The translations under genes and the position numbers were made by a program. This document shows, piece by piece, positions 9,033-19,150 of a DNA stretch of 64,000 nucleotides; within the stretch, counting starts at the first letter, position 1, and each line of letters opens with the position of its first letter. The stretch is from a bacterium (lineage in GTDB: Bacteria > Pseudomonadota > Alphaproteobacteria > Micavibrionales > UBA2020). Under the pieces are notes generated by a model. That model was not told the DNA's origin, did not search any database, and saw nothing but the letters and a program-made list of their open reading frames with translations. Location of the stretch: the NCBI GenBank assembly GCA_029945425.1, contig JAQSDV010000007.1:186001-250000 (forward strand), in the 5' to 3' direction.

Positions 9033-10178
9033 ATGAATACATTTATCAAATTAGTCCTTACCGCGATGCTCGCAACGGCGCTGCCGACAATTGCGCTCGC
9101 ACAGAAGTCAAAAGCAACAGCGGTGACGGCAGGTTCCACCCGCATCAAGGACATCGTCGATATCGAAGGCGTGCGCGACAACATGCTGGTCGGCTACGGC
9201 CTCGTCGTCGGCCTGAACGGCACGGGCGACAGCCTGAACAACTCTCCTTTCACGCAGCAATCCCTGATCGGTATGCTGGAGCGTCTCGGCGTTAACGTCC
9301 GCGACGAAAAGCTGAACACCAAAAACATCGCGGCCGTGATGGTCACGGGCACGCTGCCCCCCTTCACCAACCAGGGCGCGCGCATCGACGTATCGATCTC
9401 GGCACTGGGCGATTCAAAAAGCCTGCAGGGCGGCACGCTGCTGGTGACCCCGCTGCTGGGCGCTGACAGCCAGGTATATGCCGTCGCACAAGGCTCGGTT
9501 GCGATCGCCGGTTTCTCGGCCAAGGGCGACGCGGGTTCCGTCACGCAGAACATCCCGACCGGCGGCCGCATCGCGGCTGGCGCGATCGTGGAGCGTGAAA
9601 TTCCCTTTACGCTGGCCGGCATGTCGACAACGCGCCTTGCGCTCCGCAACCCCGATTTCACGACCGCGCGCCGCGTGGCATCCGCCATCAACGGTCACCT
9701 GAAATTCAACGCGGCATCGGCGGATAACGCCGCTTCCGTGACGCTGAACGTGCCCCCCGGCTATAACGCGGGCATCGTCAACCTCATCACCGATATCGAA
9801 CAGCTGCGCGTGTCGCCCGACCAGATGGCGCGCGTCGTGATCGACGAACGCTCCGGCGTGATCGTGATGGGCAAGGATGTGCGCATCTCGACCGTGGCGC
9901 TGGCGCAGGGCAACCTGACGATCCGTATCACCGAAACGCCGCAGGTATCGCAGCCCAACGCATTCTCCGAAGAAGGCGAAACCGTGGTCGTGCCGCGCAC
10001 CGAAGTGCAGGTCGACACCGACGCCGACAACAAGATCGCCGTGCTGTCGAGCGGCGTAAGCCTCCAGACCCTCGTCGCCAGCCTCAACGCCCTCGGCGTC
10101 GGCCCGCGCGACATCATCACCATCCTGCAGTCCATCAAGGCCGCAGGCGCGCTGCAAGCCGAAATCGAGGTGATGTAA
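9033..10178 (+). CDS. flgI: Flagellar P-ring protein FlgI
   Basis: ORF 9012..10178, start placed at 9033 (signal peptide MNTFIKLVLTAMLATALPTIALA); RIKDIVDIEGVRDNMLVGYGLVVGLNGTGDS is diagnostic. Confidence 0.95.
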   Translation: MNTFIKLVLTAMLATALPTIALAQKSKATAVTAGSTRIKDIVDIEGVRDNMLVGYGLVVGLNGTGDSLNNSPFTQQSLIGMLERLGVNVRDEKLNTKNIAAVMVTGTLPPFTNQGARIDVSISALGDSKSLQGGTLLVTPLLGADSQVYAVAQGSVAIAGFSAKGDAGSVTQNIPTGGRIAAGAIVEREIPFTLAGMSTTRLALRNPDFTTARRVASAINGHLKFNAASADNAASVTLNVPPGYNAGIVNLITDIEQLRVSPDQMARVVIDERSGVIVMGKDVRISTVALAQGNLTIRITETPQVSQPNAFSEEGETVVVPRTEVQVDTDADNKIAVLSSGVSLQTLVASLNALGVGPRDIITILQSIKAAGALQAEIEVM

Positions 10179-10507
10179 TGAGCGGCATACCCCTTCCCGC
10201 CTCCGCCGATATCGCGATGCACCAGGCGCGGCAGGCGCAAGTCGCCCAGCCGAATACCAAGTCCGATGCCAAGATCGAGAAAAGCGCCCAGGAATTCGAA
10301 GCCATGTTCATGGGCGAAATGACCACGATCATGTTCGAAGGCGTCGGCGACGACCCCATGTTCGGCGGCGGCAACGGCGAAAAGATGTTCCGCAGCTTGC
10401 TGACGCAAGAATATGGCAAAGCCATGGCCGCCGGAACTGGCACGGGTATTGCTACTGAAATGAAGAAGATGATGCTTCAGATACAAGAACAACAACAAAA
10501 GGGGTGA
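10178..10507 (+). CDS. flgJ: Rod-binding protein, FlgJ N-terminal domain (CheL-like)
   Basis: 109 aa; KSAQEFEAMFMGEMTTIMFEGVGDDPMFGGGNGEKMFRSLLTQEYGKAMA. Confidence 0.85.
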   Translation: MSGIPLPASADIAMHQARQAQVAQPNTKSDAKIEKSAQEFEAMFMGEMTTIMFEGVGDDPMFGGGNGEKMFRSLLTQEYGKAMAAGTGTGIATEMKKMMLQIQEQQQKG

Positions 10508-10995
10508 TAAACATGGGAACGAACACTTTGACCAAGCCTGTCGCGAAACCTGCCAACGGCAACCTGCGCAACGATGTGCAGGCCGTCATGAAGATCCTCG
10601 ACACCTTTGGCCAGCTGCTGGCGGAAGAAACCACCGCGCTGCGCAAATCCGATTTCAAGACCGTTGACCGCCTGCAAGCCGCCAAGAAGAGCCTCGCCGC
10701 CGAATACCAGGGGCTGGTAATGGGCCTGAGCGAGCGCAAGGCGGAAGTCGCGCTGCTGGAAGTGCCCTTGCGCGAAAAACTGGTGAAATCCCGTACGGGC
10801 TTCACCCGCATCCTTCAGGAGAACCTGACGGCCCTCGAAACCGCGAAAGCAAGCGCGGGCCGACTCGTCAACAAAATCCTCGATGCTGCCAGAAAGGCAG
10901 TCGTCGACGACAAGCAAACCAATTACTCAGCGAAAGGACACGCGCAAGCCTACAAAACATCCACGCTTTCCCTCACCGTGGATAAAAATCTCTAA
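10504..10995 (+). CDS. FlgN-like flagellar chaperone
   Basis: 163 aa coiled-coil protein overlapping flgJ; position and length fit FlgN-family proteins. Confidence 0.6.
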   Translation: MINMGTNTLTKPVAKPANGNLRNDVQAVMKILDTFGQLLAEETTALRKSDFKTVDRLQAAKKSLAAEYQGLVMGLSERKAEVALLEVPLREKLVKSRTGFTRILQENLTALETAKASAGRLVNKILDAARKAVVDDKQTNYSAKGHAQAYKTSTLSLTVDKNL

Positions 10996-11026
10996 CTGAC
11001 AAATTACCACACTCTCCCTCCCAAGA

Positions 11027-11053
11027 GGGCCGCCTGTTTCCCACAGGCGGCCC
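11027..11053. terminator. Strong hairpin, likely terminator without long T tract
   Basis: gggccgcctgtttcccacaggcggccc. Confidence 0.5.
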
Positions 11054-11150
11054 ATTCGGGCGTTCTGTAGATACGCAGAATATGCCGTGTTTTACGTGCT
11101 TTTAAGCACAATACCTCCCCCTCCACAGATTTTATGCGAACCGGAAAAAC

Positions 11151-11166
11151 TGGCACGGCATGTGCA
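11151..11166 (+). promoter_or_regulatory. Candidate sigma-54 promoter for fliK-flgD
   Basis: TGGCACGGCATGTGCA; one mismatch from TGGCACRNNNNTTGCA. Confidence 0.7.
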
Positions 11167-11198
11167 AGGATAGATACGGATAACAACGCGAGTATACC

Positions 11199-12560
11199 GT
11201 GGATCAGCTGAACAACATTATTGCGATACAGGCACAAGGAAGCGCGAAAGCGCAGGCGCCACGCGCTAAATCCATGTCCGCCGAAGATGCGCAAGTGTTC
11301 ATGAAGGCGCTGAACGCCAAGCTGTCGCAGCTGACCGGCACGCAAAAATTGCAGGCAAAACTTGCCCAACTCGACCAGAAAGCGCCTGCGGAAAAAACCG
11401 CCATCCTGGAAAAGCTGCAGGCCTCCGCGCCCAAGAACGATGACGAGCTGCTGAAAAACCTGACAGCACTTTTGGAAATGCCGGTAGAGGCGAAGCCAGC
11501 CCTGCCCGTCAACCTGTCCGCCAACCTGTCCGTCATGCTGCAGAACGACGCGGCAGATGAAGAGACTTTGGTGAAGCTGCAGGACCTGTTTGCGCAAGGC
11601 AGCACCGATATCGAACAATTCCGTAAAGACGCGATTGCGATGATGCAGGGCATGGGCCTCGACGATGCGTCGATCGAGCGCATGCTGGTGAAGCTGGCCG
11701 ACCAGCTGTCGCCGGAACTGCAACCCGAACAACAAACTGCGCTGATGATGCCGCTGGAAACCGACGCCCCGGTGGAATCGGCAGCCGTCACGCAGGACGC
11801 AGGCAAGTATCAGCCTGCGCATAAGGCAGAAAGCCAGTACTCCCCGAACGCGGCGAAGGATTCGCCCGCGCCCCGGCAACAGGCGCCGCTGCCGCAGGAT
11901 ACGCAGCAGGCCGCCCCCAAATCCGCGCAGGCACAAGCGCCCGCGACCAATCTCGCGCTCGTCAATTCTTTCTCGTCGCAGGATAGCGGCGCGGAGGGTT
12001 TCGGCGGCCAGTCGAATTTCTCGCAGAGTGGCTATAACACCGCCGGCATGACCGCAGGCACCGCTGCGACGCAGACGGCGTCCGGCACACCCGGAAGCTT
12101 TATCAATTATATGAACTCCGCATCCAGCATGCAGACGACGCAGACGATTGCGCTGCAGATCCACCGCAACGCGCAGACGCAGGTCGATACGTTCCGCATG
12201 CAACTGCACCCGACCGATCTGGGACAGTTGGAAGTGCGCCTGAAGTTTTCGAAAGACGGCACGATGAAGGCGCATCTGGTGGCTGACAAGCCCGAGACGC
12301 TGGCATTGCTGCAAAAAGATTCCGCGCAGCTGCACAAGATGCTGGAACAATCCGGCATCCAGCTGGACGGCAACGCGCTCAGCTTTGATCTGCGCCAGCA
12401 GCGCGATCAGGGCGCGCAAACTGCATACAATAATAACGGCAACCGCGCCGCAGCGGGCAATGCCGACGACGATATCGCGCTGGCGGCAAGCGTGCAGGCA
12501 AATATTTCCGCCGAGGCGATGGGTTCCATCCGCCAGGGCGGCATAAACATAATGGTATAG
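11199..12560 (+). CDS. fliK: Flagellar hook-length control protein FliK
   Basis: 453 aa; Q/A-rich body and C-terminal Flg_hook-like VDTFRMQLHPTDLGQLEVRLKFSKDGTMKAHLVADKPETLALLQKDSAQLHKMLEQSGIQLDGNALSFDL. Confidence 0.88.
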   Translation: MDQLNNIIAIQAQGSAKAQAPRAKSMSAEDAQVFMKALNAKLSQLTGTQKLQAKLAQLDQKAPAEKTAILEKLQASAPKNDDELLKNLTALLEMPVEAKPALPVNLSANLSVMLQNDAADEETLVKLQDLFAQGSTDIEQFRKDAIAMMQGMGLDDASIERMLVKLADQLSPELQPEQQTALMMPLETDAPVESAAVTQDAGKYQPAHKAESQYSPNAAKDSPAPRQQAPLPQDTQQAAPKSAQAQAPATNLALVNSFSSQDSGAEGFGGQSNFSQSGYNTAGMTAGTAATQTASGTPGSFINYMNSASSMQTTQTIALQIHRNAQTQVDTFRMQLHPTDLGQLEVRLKFSKDGTMKAHLVADKPETLALLQKDSAQLHKMLEQSGIQLDGNALSFDLRQQRDQGAQTAYNNNGNRAAAGNADDDIALAASVQANISAEAMGSIRQGGINIMV

Positions 12561-12578
12561 GGTTAAGGGAGATAAATA

Positions 12579-13250
12579 ATGGCAACAGTCGGCACATCGA
12601 CGGACGTCCAGACAAGCGCAGCAAAGAATACGGCGGCGTCCACGCAGCTGAACCAGAACTTCGACGACTTTTTGAAGATGCTGACGACGCAGCTGCAGAA
12701 CCAGGATCCGCTGTCCCCGATGGACACGGCACAATTTACCAACCAGCTGGTGCAGTTCAGCCAGGTCGAGCAGCAATTACGCGGCAACGACACGCTGAAC
12801 AAACTGCTCGCGATGCAGACACTTAATATGACGGCGCTCGGCGTCAGCTTCATCGGCAAGGATGTCGAAGTCGCAGGCGACACCTTCACCGCGACCGGCA
12901 CCTCGCCCGTTACGACGTCCTACACGCTGCCCGAAGACGCGACCAGCGGCACGATCAGCATCTTCGATGAAAACGGCGACACCGTTTATTCGGAAGACGC
13001 GGAAAAAACTGCAGGCACGCATGAATTCATCTGGGACGGCATGAACGAAGACGGCAACATGGCACCCGCCGGAAAATACACAATCAAGGTCAGCGCGGGC
13101 AACGCAACGACCACATCGCTGAACGTCACGACATATGTGCCGGGCCGCGTCACGAGCCTTGAATCCGCGGACGACGGCACATTGCTGCTGAACGTCAACG
13201 GCGTGAAGGTTCCGTTGACCGATGTTCGCAAAATTGCGGAGGCCACGTAA
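12579..13250 (+). CDS. flgD: Flagellar hook assembly protein FlgD
   Basis: 223 aa; NFDDFLKMLTTQLQNQDPLSPMDTAQFTNQLVQFSQVEQQ. Confidence 0.95.
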   Translation: MATVGTSTDVQTSAAKNTAASTQLNQNFDDFLKMLTTQLQNQDPLSPMDTAQFTNQLVQFSQVEQQLRGNDTLNKLLAMQTLNMTALGVSFIGKDVEVAGDTFTATGTSPVTTSYTLPEDATSGTISIFDENGDTVYSEDAEKTAGTHEFIWDGMNEDGNMAPAGKYTIKVSAGNATTTSLNVTTYVPGRVTSLESADDGTLLLNVNGVKVPLTDVRKIAEAT

Positions 13251-13254
13251 AAAC

Positions 13255-13270
13255 TGGCACGGCGGTTGCA
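13255..13270 (+). promoter_or_regulatory. Sigma-54 promoter for flgE
   Basis: TGGCACGGCGGTTGCA; full match to TGGCACRNNNNTTGCA, 72 bp upstream of flgE. Confidence 0.82.
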
Positions 13271-13341
13271 AGGACCGCAGCAGGATTTTAATTCACCGCC
13301 GGAAAAAATTTCCGGCAAACAGAAAAAAGAAGGAGACTATC

Positions 13342-14919
13342 ATGAGCGTTTTCGGATCACTCTTCACCGCCGTTTCGGGCCTCACCGCGCAGAGCCAATC
13401 TCTGGGCATGATCTCGAACAACATCGCCAACGTCAGCACCGTCGGTTACAAGCGCAGCGATGCGTCGTTCTCCGACCTCGTCACGACGAGCGGTCGCTCC
13501 ACCCTTTATACGCCCGGCTCCGTCAAGGCGACGCAGAACCAGCGCGTGAGCCTGCAGGGCATTTTGCAGCAAAGCTCTTCCTCTACCGACCTTGCGATGT
13601 CGGGCAACGGTTTCTTCGTCGTTGAAAACGGCACCGGCGCAACGGCGGAAACGCTTTACACCCGCGCAGGTTCCTTCAGCGAAGACGTCGACGGCAACCT
13701 GACCAACACCGGCGGTTTTATCCTGCAGGGCTGGCCGCTTGACCAGAACGGCGCAATCATCGGCGGCGCAAGCATCGGCTCGCTCGTGCCCGTCAACCTC
13801 GCTTCCGGCGGCATCTCGCAAATGACGACTTCCGTGTCGCTCGATGCGAACCTGAACGCGGCGCAGGCCGTGAGCGCGAACACATCCGACTTCACACGCG
13901 ACATCACCATCTATGACGACGGCGGCAACCCCCGCACGATTTCCGTCAGCTTCAAAAAACACGCACCCACCGCGGGCACCGTGACCGGCACCGTCGACCT
14001 GCGCGCGCAGAGCGGCAACTTCGTGCCCGGCACCGACAGCTTCGACGTCGATGCGGGCTTTGGCGCCACCACCATCACCATGGACGGCGACGTCAATAAA
14101 CTGCTGACCGACCTGAACGCGGTCGCCGGCATCAATGCGCAGTTGGACAGCAACGGTTTTCTGGTCATCCAGAACGAAACCGCGGCAGCCGAAGTGACGC
14201 TGACCGACGGCTCGGGCACGCCCCTCGCCCTAAACACACTGGGCGTCCCTGCCGGCACGACCGTGACGACCCCCGCAACGCCCGTTGCTGGCACCGCGCC
14301 GGTCACTGAAAACCCGAACGGATGGTGGGATCTCCAGGTCACGACCGCAACCGGCGACCTGCTGCCGATCGGCCAGTCGATCAACTTTAACAGCAACGGT
14401 ACGCTCAATGCGCCCGTGACCGCTGGTCAGGTGAACGTCGCCCTCGGCCCTGTAGCCTGGACGACGCCTGCCGGCACCTCTGCCGCCTTCTCGCTCGATA
14501 TCGCGGGCATGACGCAGCAAACCGGCGCCTATACCGCAACCGCAGACCAGAACGGCTCGCCCGTCGGCTACCGCACGGGTGTATCGGTCGACCGCGACGG
14601 CATCGTCAGCGCACAGTTCTCGAACGGCCTGTCGCGCCAGATCTACCAGCTGGGCGTGGCAAACTTCGTCAACCCCGACGGCCTGACCGCGCTGACCGGC
14701 ACTGTCTTCCGCGTCTCCGACACTTCCGGCGACCCGGATGTGGTCGCAGCGAACACGGGCGGCGCAGGCTATATCGAGGGCGGCGCTCTCGAGCAATCCA
14801 ACGTCGATCTTGCGGATGAATTCTCCAAGATGATCGTCACGCAGCGCGCCTATTCGGCCAACACCAAGGTCATTACGACCGCGGACCAGATGACGGCAGA
14901 ACTGCTGCAGCTGAGATAA
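13342..14919 (+). CDS. flgE: Flagellar hook protein FlgE
   Basis: Start placed at 13342 after an AGGAG-like RBS; N-terminus MSVFGSLFTAVSGLTAQSQSLGMISNNIANVSTVGYKRS and C-terminus VDLADEFSKMIVTQRAYSANTKVITTADQMTAELLQLR. Confidence 0.95.
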   Translation: MSVFGSLFTAVSGLTAQSQSLGMISNNIANVSTVGYKRSDASFSDLVTTSGRSTLYTPGSVKATQNQRVSLQGILQQSSSSTDLAMSGNGFFVVENGTGATAETLYTRAGSFSEDVDGNLTNTGGFILQGWPLDQNGAIIGGASIGSLVPVNLASGGISQMTTSVSLDANLNAAQAVSANTSDFTRDITIYDDGGNPRTISVSFKKHAPTAGTVTGTVDLRAQSGNFVPGTDSFDVDAGFGATTITMDGDVNKLLTDLNAVAGINAQLDSNGFLVIQNETAAAEVTLTDGSGTPLALNTLGVPAGTTVTTPATPVAGTAPVTENPNGWWDLQVTTATGDLLPIGQSINFNSNGTLNAPVTAGQVNVALGPVAWTTPAGTSAAFSLDIAGMTQQTGAYTATADQNGSPVGYRTGVSVDRDGIVSAQFSNGLSRQIYQLGVANFVNPDGLTALTGTVFRVSDTSGDPDVVAANTGGAGYIEGGALEQSNVDLADEFSKMIVTQRAYSANTKVITTADQMTAELLQLR

Positions 14920-14961
14920 TAAAGGAATAATACCCTTCCCCTTCCGACAAGGGGGGAGGCA

Positions 14962-15004
14962 AAGGGGCTCCACTGGCAGAAGGCCGGGGAGCCCCTATTT
15001 TTTT
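14962..15004 (+). terminator. Rho-independent terminator after flgE
   Basis: aggggctcc...ggagcccctattttttt. Confidence 0.75.
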
Positions 15005-15070
15005 GACCTTATTTTGCGCTTGATTCCGCCTGCCCGCTGGCCGACTATCCGCATCAGGAAGGCGGATGAT

Positions 15071-16591
15071 ATGGCCAAGAAACCCAAAACCACGAAAAAC
15101 GCGGCGCCCGACATCGTAACGATGCTGAAGGCCGCCGACGGCTTGCGCAAGACGGGGCGAATCCCCGAGGCGATGCGCGCCTATCAGGTGTTGCTGGGTT
15201 ATGTGCCGGACCTGCTGCCCGCGCTTTATAATCTGGGGCAGATCCACCGCCACCTGACGCAATACAGCGACGCCGAATATTGTTTCCGCCGCATGCTGCA
15301 CACCGCGCCGAACGATCTGGAGGCGATGACCGCGCTTGCCGCCGTCTGCATCGAGCAGGGCGGCACGGAGGAAGCACGGCAACTGGCGACGCACGCCGCC
15401 ACCATGTCGAGCGCGCCGTTCATCCAGATGCGCTGCTCCATCATCATGCGCCGCGCGGGCGACCTTGTGGCCGCGCAGACAATGGCGGAGCGCGCGGTTG
15501 CGGAAGACCCCGATTGCATCGACGGATATTACAGCCTGTCGAACCTGAAAAAATTCAAGGAAGGCGACGCTGATTTTAAAAACCTGAACGCGCTTGCCGA
15601 ACGCGCGGGCGCGTTTCCCGACCAGCAACGCATCAAGCTGGAATTTGCCCTCGGCAACGCGAAGCTGGACGTGGGGCGCGATGCCGAGGCGTTCGACCAT
15701 TACGCGACCGGCAACCGCCTGCAGCGCCTTGTGCACAAGCATGTCACCGTCGACATGCTCGAAAAATATATCGACAGCATCATCGCGCTGTTCACGCCTG
15801 AACTGGTGCAGAAATTTGCGCATGTCGGCGCGGTCGATACGGACCGCCCTGTCTTTATCATCGGCATGCCGCGCTCCGGCTCGACGCTGACAGAACAAAT
15901 CCTCTCCAGCCATCCGCAGATGGCGGCGATGGGCGAGGTCAATTTCCTGCAAAACAGCCTGCCCGCCTATCCCAATGCGGAAGTGCCGCAACTGTTTCCG
16001 CCGGGAATGCCGACCATCACCAAAAAACTGGTCGAGAGCCTGTCATCCGATGTGCTGGACGATATCGCGAAAAAATACCTGCAGCTGACAGAACCCTTTG
16101 CGCGCGTCGGCGCGAAACTGTCGGACAAGATGTTGTTCAATTTCCTGTATGTCGGGATCATCCGCCTTGCGCTGCCCAACGCCAAAATCGTCCATTGCAC
16201 ACGCGACCCGATGGCGATCGGCCTGTCGATCTGGCAGAAGATGTTTCATGCCGACCTTTTCTGGGCCTATGACCAGCGCGAGATCGGGCGCTATTACCGC
16301 GCTTACACAAAATTGATGGCGCATTGGAACAAGCTGTTCCCCGGCCAGATTTTCGAGGCGAATTACGAGACGATGGTCGCAAATCAGGAACGTGAAACCC
16401 GCCGCCTTCTGGAATTCTGCGGCCTGCCCTGGGACGAACGCTGCCTGAAATTCAATGAAACGGACCGCCCCGTCATCACGGCAAGCGCGTCGCAAGTGCG
16501 GCAGAGCATCTATACCGGATCATTGGAACGCTGGCGAAAATACGAAACCTACCTGCAGCCATTGATACAGGCGCTGAAAGACGGACGTTGA
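15071..16591 (+). CDS. TPR-domain sulfotransferase (paralog 1)
   Basis: ORF 15014..16591, start likely 15071; N-terminal TPR-like repeats; PAPS-binding-like motifs FIIGMPRSGSTLTEQIL and KIVHCTRDPMAIGLSIWQKMF. Confidence 0.82.
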   Translation: MAKKPKTTKNAAPDIVTMLKAADGLRKTGRIPEAMRAYQVLLGYVPDLLPALYNLGQIHRHLTQYSDAEYCFRRMLHTAPNDLEAMTALAAVCIEQGGTEEARQLATHAATMSSAPFIQMRCSIIMRRAGDLVAAQTMAERAVAEDPDCIDGYYSLSNLKKFKEGDADFKNLNALAERAGAFPDQQRIKLEFALGNAKLDVGRDAEAFDHYATGNRLQRLVHKHVTVDMLEKYIDSIIALFTPELVQKFAHVGAVDTDRPVFIIGMPRSGSTLTEQILSSHPQMAAMGEVNFLQNSLPAYPNAEVPQLFPPGMPTITKKLVESLSSDVLDDIAKKYLQLTEPFARVGAKLSDKMLFNFLYVGIIRLALPNAKIVHCTRDPMAIGLSIWQKMFHADLFWAYDQREIGRYYRAYTKLMAHWNKLFPGQIFEANYETMVANQERETRRLLEFCGLPWDERCLKFNETDRPVITASASQVRQSIYTGSLERWRKYETYLQPLIQALKDGR

Positions 16592-18078
16592 GCGCGCGGC
16601 TGGAAAAAGACACCAAGAAAGCCGCAGCCACGTTAAAAAACGCGCGCGGTTTCCTGGCGCAGGGCCGCACGGCCGAGGCTGAAACCGCCTGCCGCCTCTT
16701 CCTCCAGTTTGATCCCGATAATACCGCCGTCATGCTCGACCTCGGCCTGATGCTGATGTCAAAGCAACCGGCAGCAGCGCAGGCATTATTCGAATCCATC
16801 ACGGCGCAAGATCCCCGCAACGCCAATGCGCTGGTCGCGCTGGCGAGGATGCAAATGGATGCGGGCGCGCGGGACATCGCGCTCGCGTTGGGGGATCAGG
16901 CAAAACAGCTGCCGCTACCTGCGCCTGTATTGAACCGTCTGGGCGTATTTTACCGCGAGGCGGGATTGAGCGAAAATGCCGCCCAATGCTTCAGCGAAGC
17001 GATCGCCAAGCAACCCGATTTCATCGCCGCCTATCATGCGCTGGGGCAGGTCACGAAAATTTCGGCGGATGCGCAGAAATTCAGGGCGCTGCAGGATATG
17101 CACAAAAATGCCGGCAAAATGCAGCCCCCGCAGCGCAGCGTGCTGGAATACACACTCGCCCGCGCATGGCAGGAAAGCGGCGACGCCGACAAGGCTTTCG
17201 CGCATTATGCAGCGGCACATGATTTGCGCAAATCCGCGAGCCATTACGATCCCGATATATTCGATCATTACATCGATACGATCATCGCGCTGTTCACCGA
17301 CACCGCGCAGGGCACCTGCAGCAGCGCGCGCCCGATATTCATCATCGGCCTGCCCCGCTCCGGCTCCACGCTGATCGACCAGATCCTGTGCAGCCATCCG
17401 CAAGTAAATGGCGTTGGCGAAGTCGCTTTCCTGCAGGAAAGCATCCCTTTCTATCCCAACGCCGCAGCACCCGACAGCGCAAGCAGCGGCGTACCCACAA
17501 TCAGCCGCGCATTCCTTGATAACCTGACGCCCGCAGCCCTGGACGCCATCGCGCAAAAATATCTCGCCCTCACAGACAACGCCGCGAAAGACGCGTTACG
17601 CGTGACGGACAAGATGCTGTTCAATTACTTATGGGTCGGCGTTATCTGCCGTGCCTTTCCGAATGCGAAGATCATCCACTGCACGCGCGATCCGCTGGAT
17701 TGCGGGCTGTCGATCTGGCAGACCTATTTCTCCGAAGGATTGATGCCGTGGGCGAACGATCTCGGTGATATCGGACGCTATATGCGCAGCTACCAAAGAT
17801 TGATGGCACATTGGGAGAAACTGTTCCCCGGCAGAATTTATACGGCGAAATACGAGGCGATGATTGCGCAGCAGGAACAGGAAACGCGCAACTTGCTGGC
17901 CTATTGTGGCCTGCCCTGGGATGAAGCCTGCCTTTCCTTCCATAAAGATACCCGTCCGGTCAAAACCGCGAGTGCCCATCAGGTGCGCCAGCCGCTTTAT
18001 GGAGATTCGGTCGGCAAGGGCAAACAATACGCCACCTATCTCCAAGATATCTCGGATAAGCTGGGTTCCGATCTTTGA
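16588..18078 (+). CDS. TPR-domain sulfotransferase (paralog 2)
   Basis: 496 aa; TTG start overlapping the upstream stop; FIIGLPRSGSTLIDQILCSHPQ and KIIHCTRDPLDCGLSIWQTYF motifs; N-terminal TPR-like repeats. Confidence 0.82.
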   Translation: MSARLEKDTKKAAATLKNARGFLAQGRTAEAETACRLFLQFDPDNTAVMLDLGLMLMSKQPAAAQALFESITAQDPRNANALVALARMQMDAGARDIALALGDQAKQLPLPAPVLNRLGVFYREAGLSENAAQCFSEAIAKQPDFIAAYHALGQVTKISADAQKFRALQDMHKNAGKMQPPQRSVLEYTLARAWQESGDADKAFAHYAAAHDLRKSASHYDPDIFDHYIDTIIALFTDTAQGTCSSARPIFIIGLPRSGSTLIDQILCSHPQVNGVGEVAFLQESIPFYPNAAAPDSASSGVPTISRAFLDNLTPAALDAIAQKYLALTDNAAKDALRVTDKMLFNYLWVGVICRAFPNAKIIHCTRDPLDCGLSIWQTYFSEGLMPWANDLGDIGRYMRSYQRLMAHWEKLFPGRIYTAKYEAMIAQQEQETRNLLAYCGLPWDEACLSFHKDTRPVKTASAHQVRQPLYGDSVGKGKQYATYLQDISDKLGSDL

Positions 18079-18138
18079 CGCTGTCAAATTACCGATATTT
18101 TTCAGTTGTATACAATTTATCCAGTATTTTAAGCGACA

Positions 18139-18154
18139 TAAACCATTTGTTAAC
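18139..18154 (+). promoter_or_regulatory. Candidate CtrA-like box upstream of flagellin
   Basis: TAAA-CCATTTG-TTAAC (first half-site imperfect, N7 spacing). Confidence 0.35.
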
Positions 18155-18240
18155 CAGCCCCATGAGAAGATGATTTATGGCTGAGGGAGTATCCCGAGGT
18201 CTTAATACATAAATGCATCAACCTAGAAAAGGAACATGCC

Positions 18241-19068
18241 ATGGCTGACGTAACTCTCACTGCCGCTCTCCGCTCGAACCTTCTGAGCATTCAGGGCACC
18301 CAAAGACTTCTCGACTCTACCCAGCTCCGTCTTGCAACGGGCTTGAAAGTCAACAGCGCCCTGGATAACCCCAGCGCGTTCTTCGCTTCCCAATCCCTCA
18401 CCAACCGCGCAAACGACCTGAACCGTCTTCTGGACGGCCAGGGCCAAGCGATTCAGGTTCTGAAAGCAGCTGACGAAGGCATCAAGCAGATCACGAGCTT
18501 CCTCGAGCAGGCGCAAGCTATCGCTCAAGAAGCACAGGATCAGCTGAACGCCGACCCTGCTGCTGACGTTTCCTCGCTGGGCGCAAGCTTTGACGAAGTC
18601 CTCAACCAGATCGACGATCTGGCTGGTGACTCAGGCTATCGCGGCTCCAACCTTGTTGCCGGCGCATCGACTCTGTCGGTGACCTTCAACGAAGCAGGCG
18701 ACTCCACGTTGGACGTCGTCGGTGCCGACCTTACCGTTGGTAACGACCTGACCGTCGCACTGACGGGCGGTACCTGGGCTGACACGACAGCAACTCAAGC
18801 GACCCTTGATGCCATCGCTGCTGACTTGACGACCGTCCGTAACACGGCCGCTTCGTTCGGTACCAGCCTGAACATCATCCAGACCCGCCAGGACTTCACC
18901 CAGAACCTGATCAACGTTCTGAAAGAAGGCTCTGACAAACTGACCGTCGCCGACAAAAACGAGGAAGGCGCGAAACTGCTGTCTCTGCAAACGACACAGC
19001 AGCTTGGCATCACCTCTCTGTCGCTGGCTTCGCAGTCCAACCAGGCCGTCTTGCGCTTGTTCGGTTAA
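18241..19068 (+). CDS. Flagellin
   Basis: 275 aa; N-terminal LTAALRSNLLSIQGTQRLLDSTQLRLATGLKVNSALDNPSAFFASQSLTNRANDLNRLLDGQGQAIQVLKAADEG and C-terminal SLASQSNQAVLRLFG. Confidence 0.95.
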   Translation: MADVTLTAALRSNLLSIQGTQRLLDSTQLRLATGLKVNSALDNPSAFFASQSLTNRANDLNRLLDGQGQAIQVLKAADEGIKQITSFLEQAQAIAQEAQDQLNADPAADVSSLGASFDEVLNQIDDLAGDSGYRGSNLVAGASTLSVTFNEAGDSTLDVVGADLTVGNDLTVALTGGTWADTTATQATLDAIAADLTTVRNTAASFGTSLNIIQTRQDFTQNLINVLKEGSDKLTVADKNEEGAKLLSLQTTQQLGITSLSLASQSNQAVLRLFG

Positions 19069-19096
19069 TCGCAAAGCTAAGAAAACCAATAAAAAG

Positions 19097-19132
19097 ACCG
19101 GCGGCCTTAAAAAAGCCGCCGGTTCTTTTTTT
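19097..19132 (+). terminator. Rho-independent terminator after flagellin
   Basis: accggcggccttaaaaaagccgccggttcttttttt. Confidence 0.88.
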
Positions 19133-19150
19133 GTCGCTGAATCAGGCGTA

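Noticed and set aside
11004-12776. 590-aa minus-strand ORF over fliK
   Set aside because: Antisense to fliK; crosses a hairpin and promoter region.
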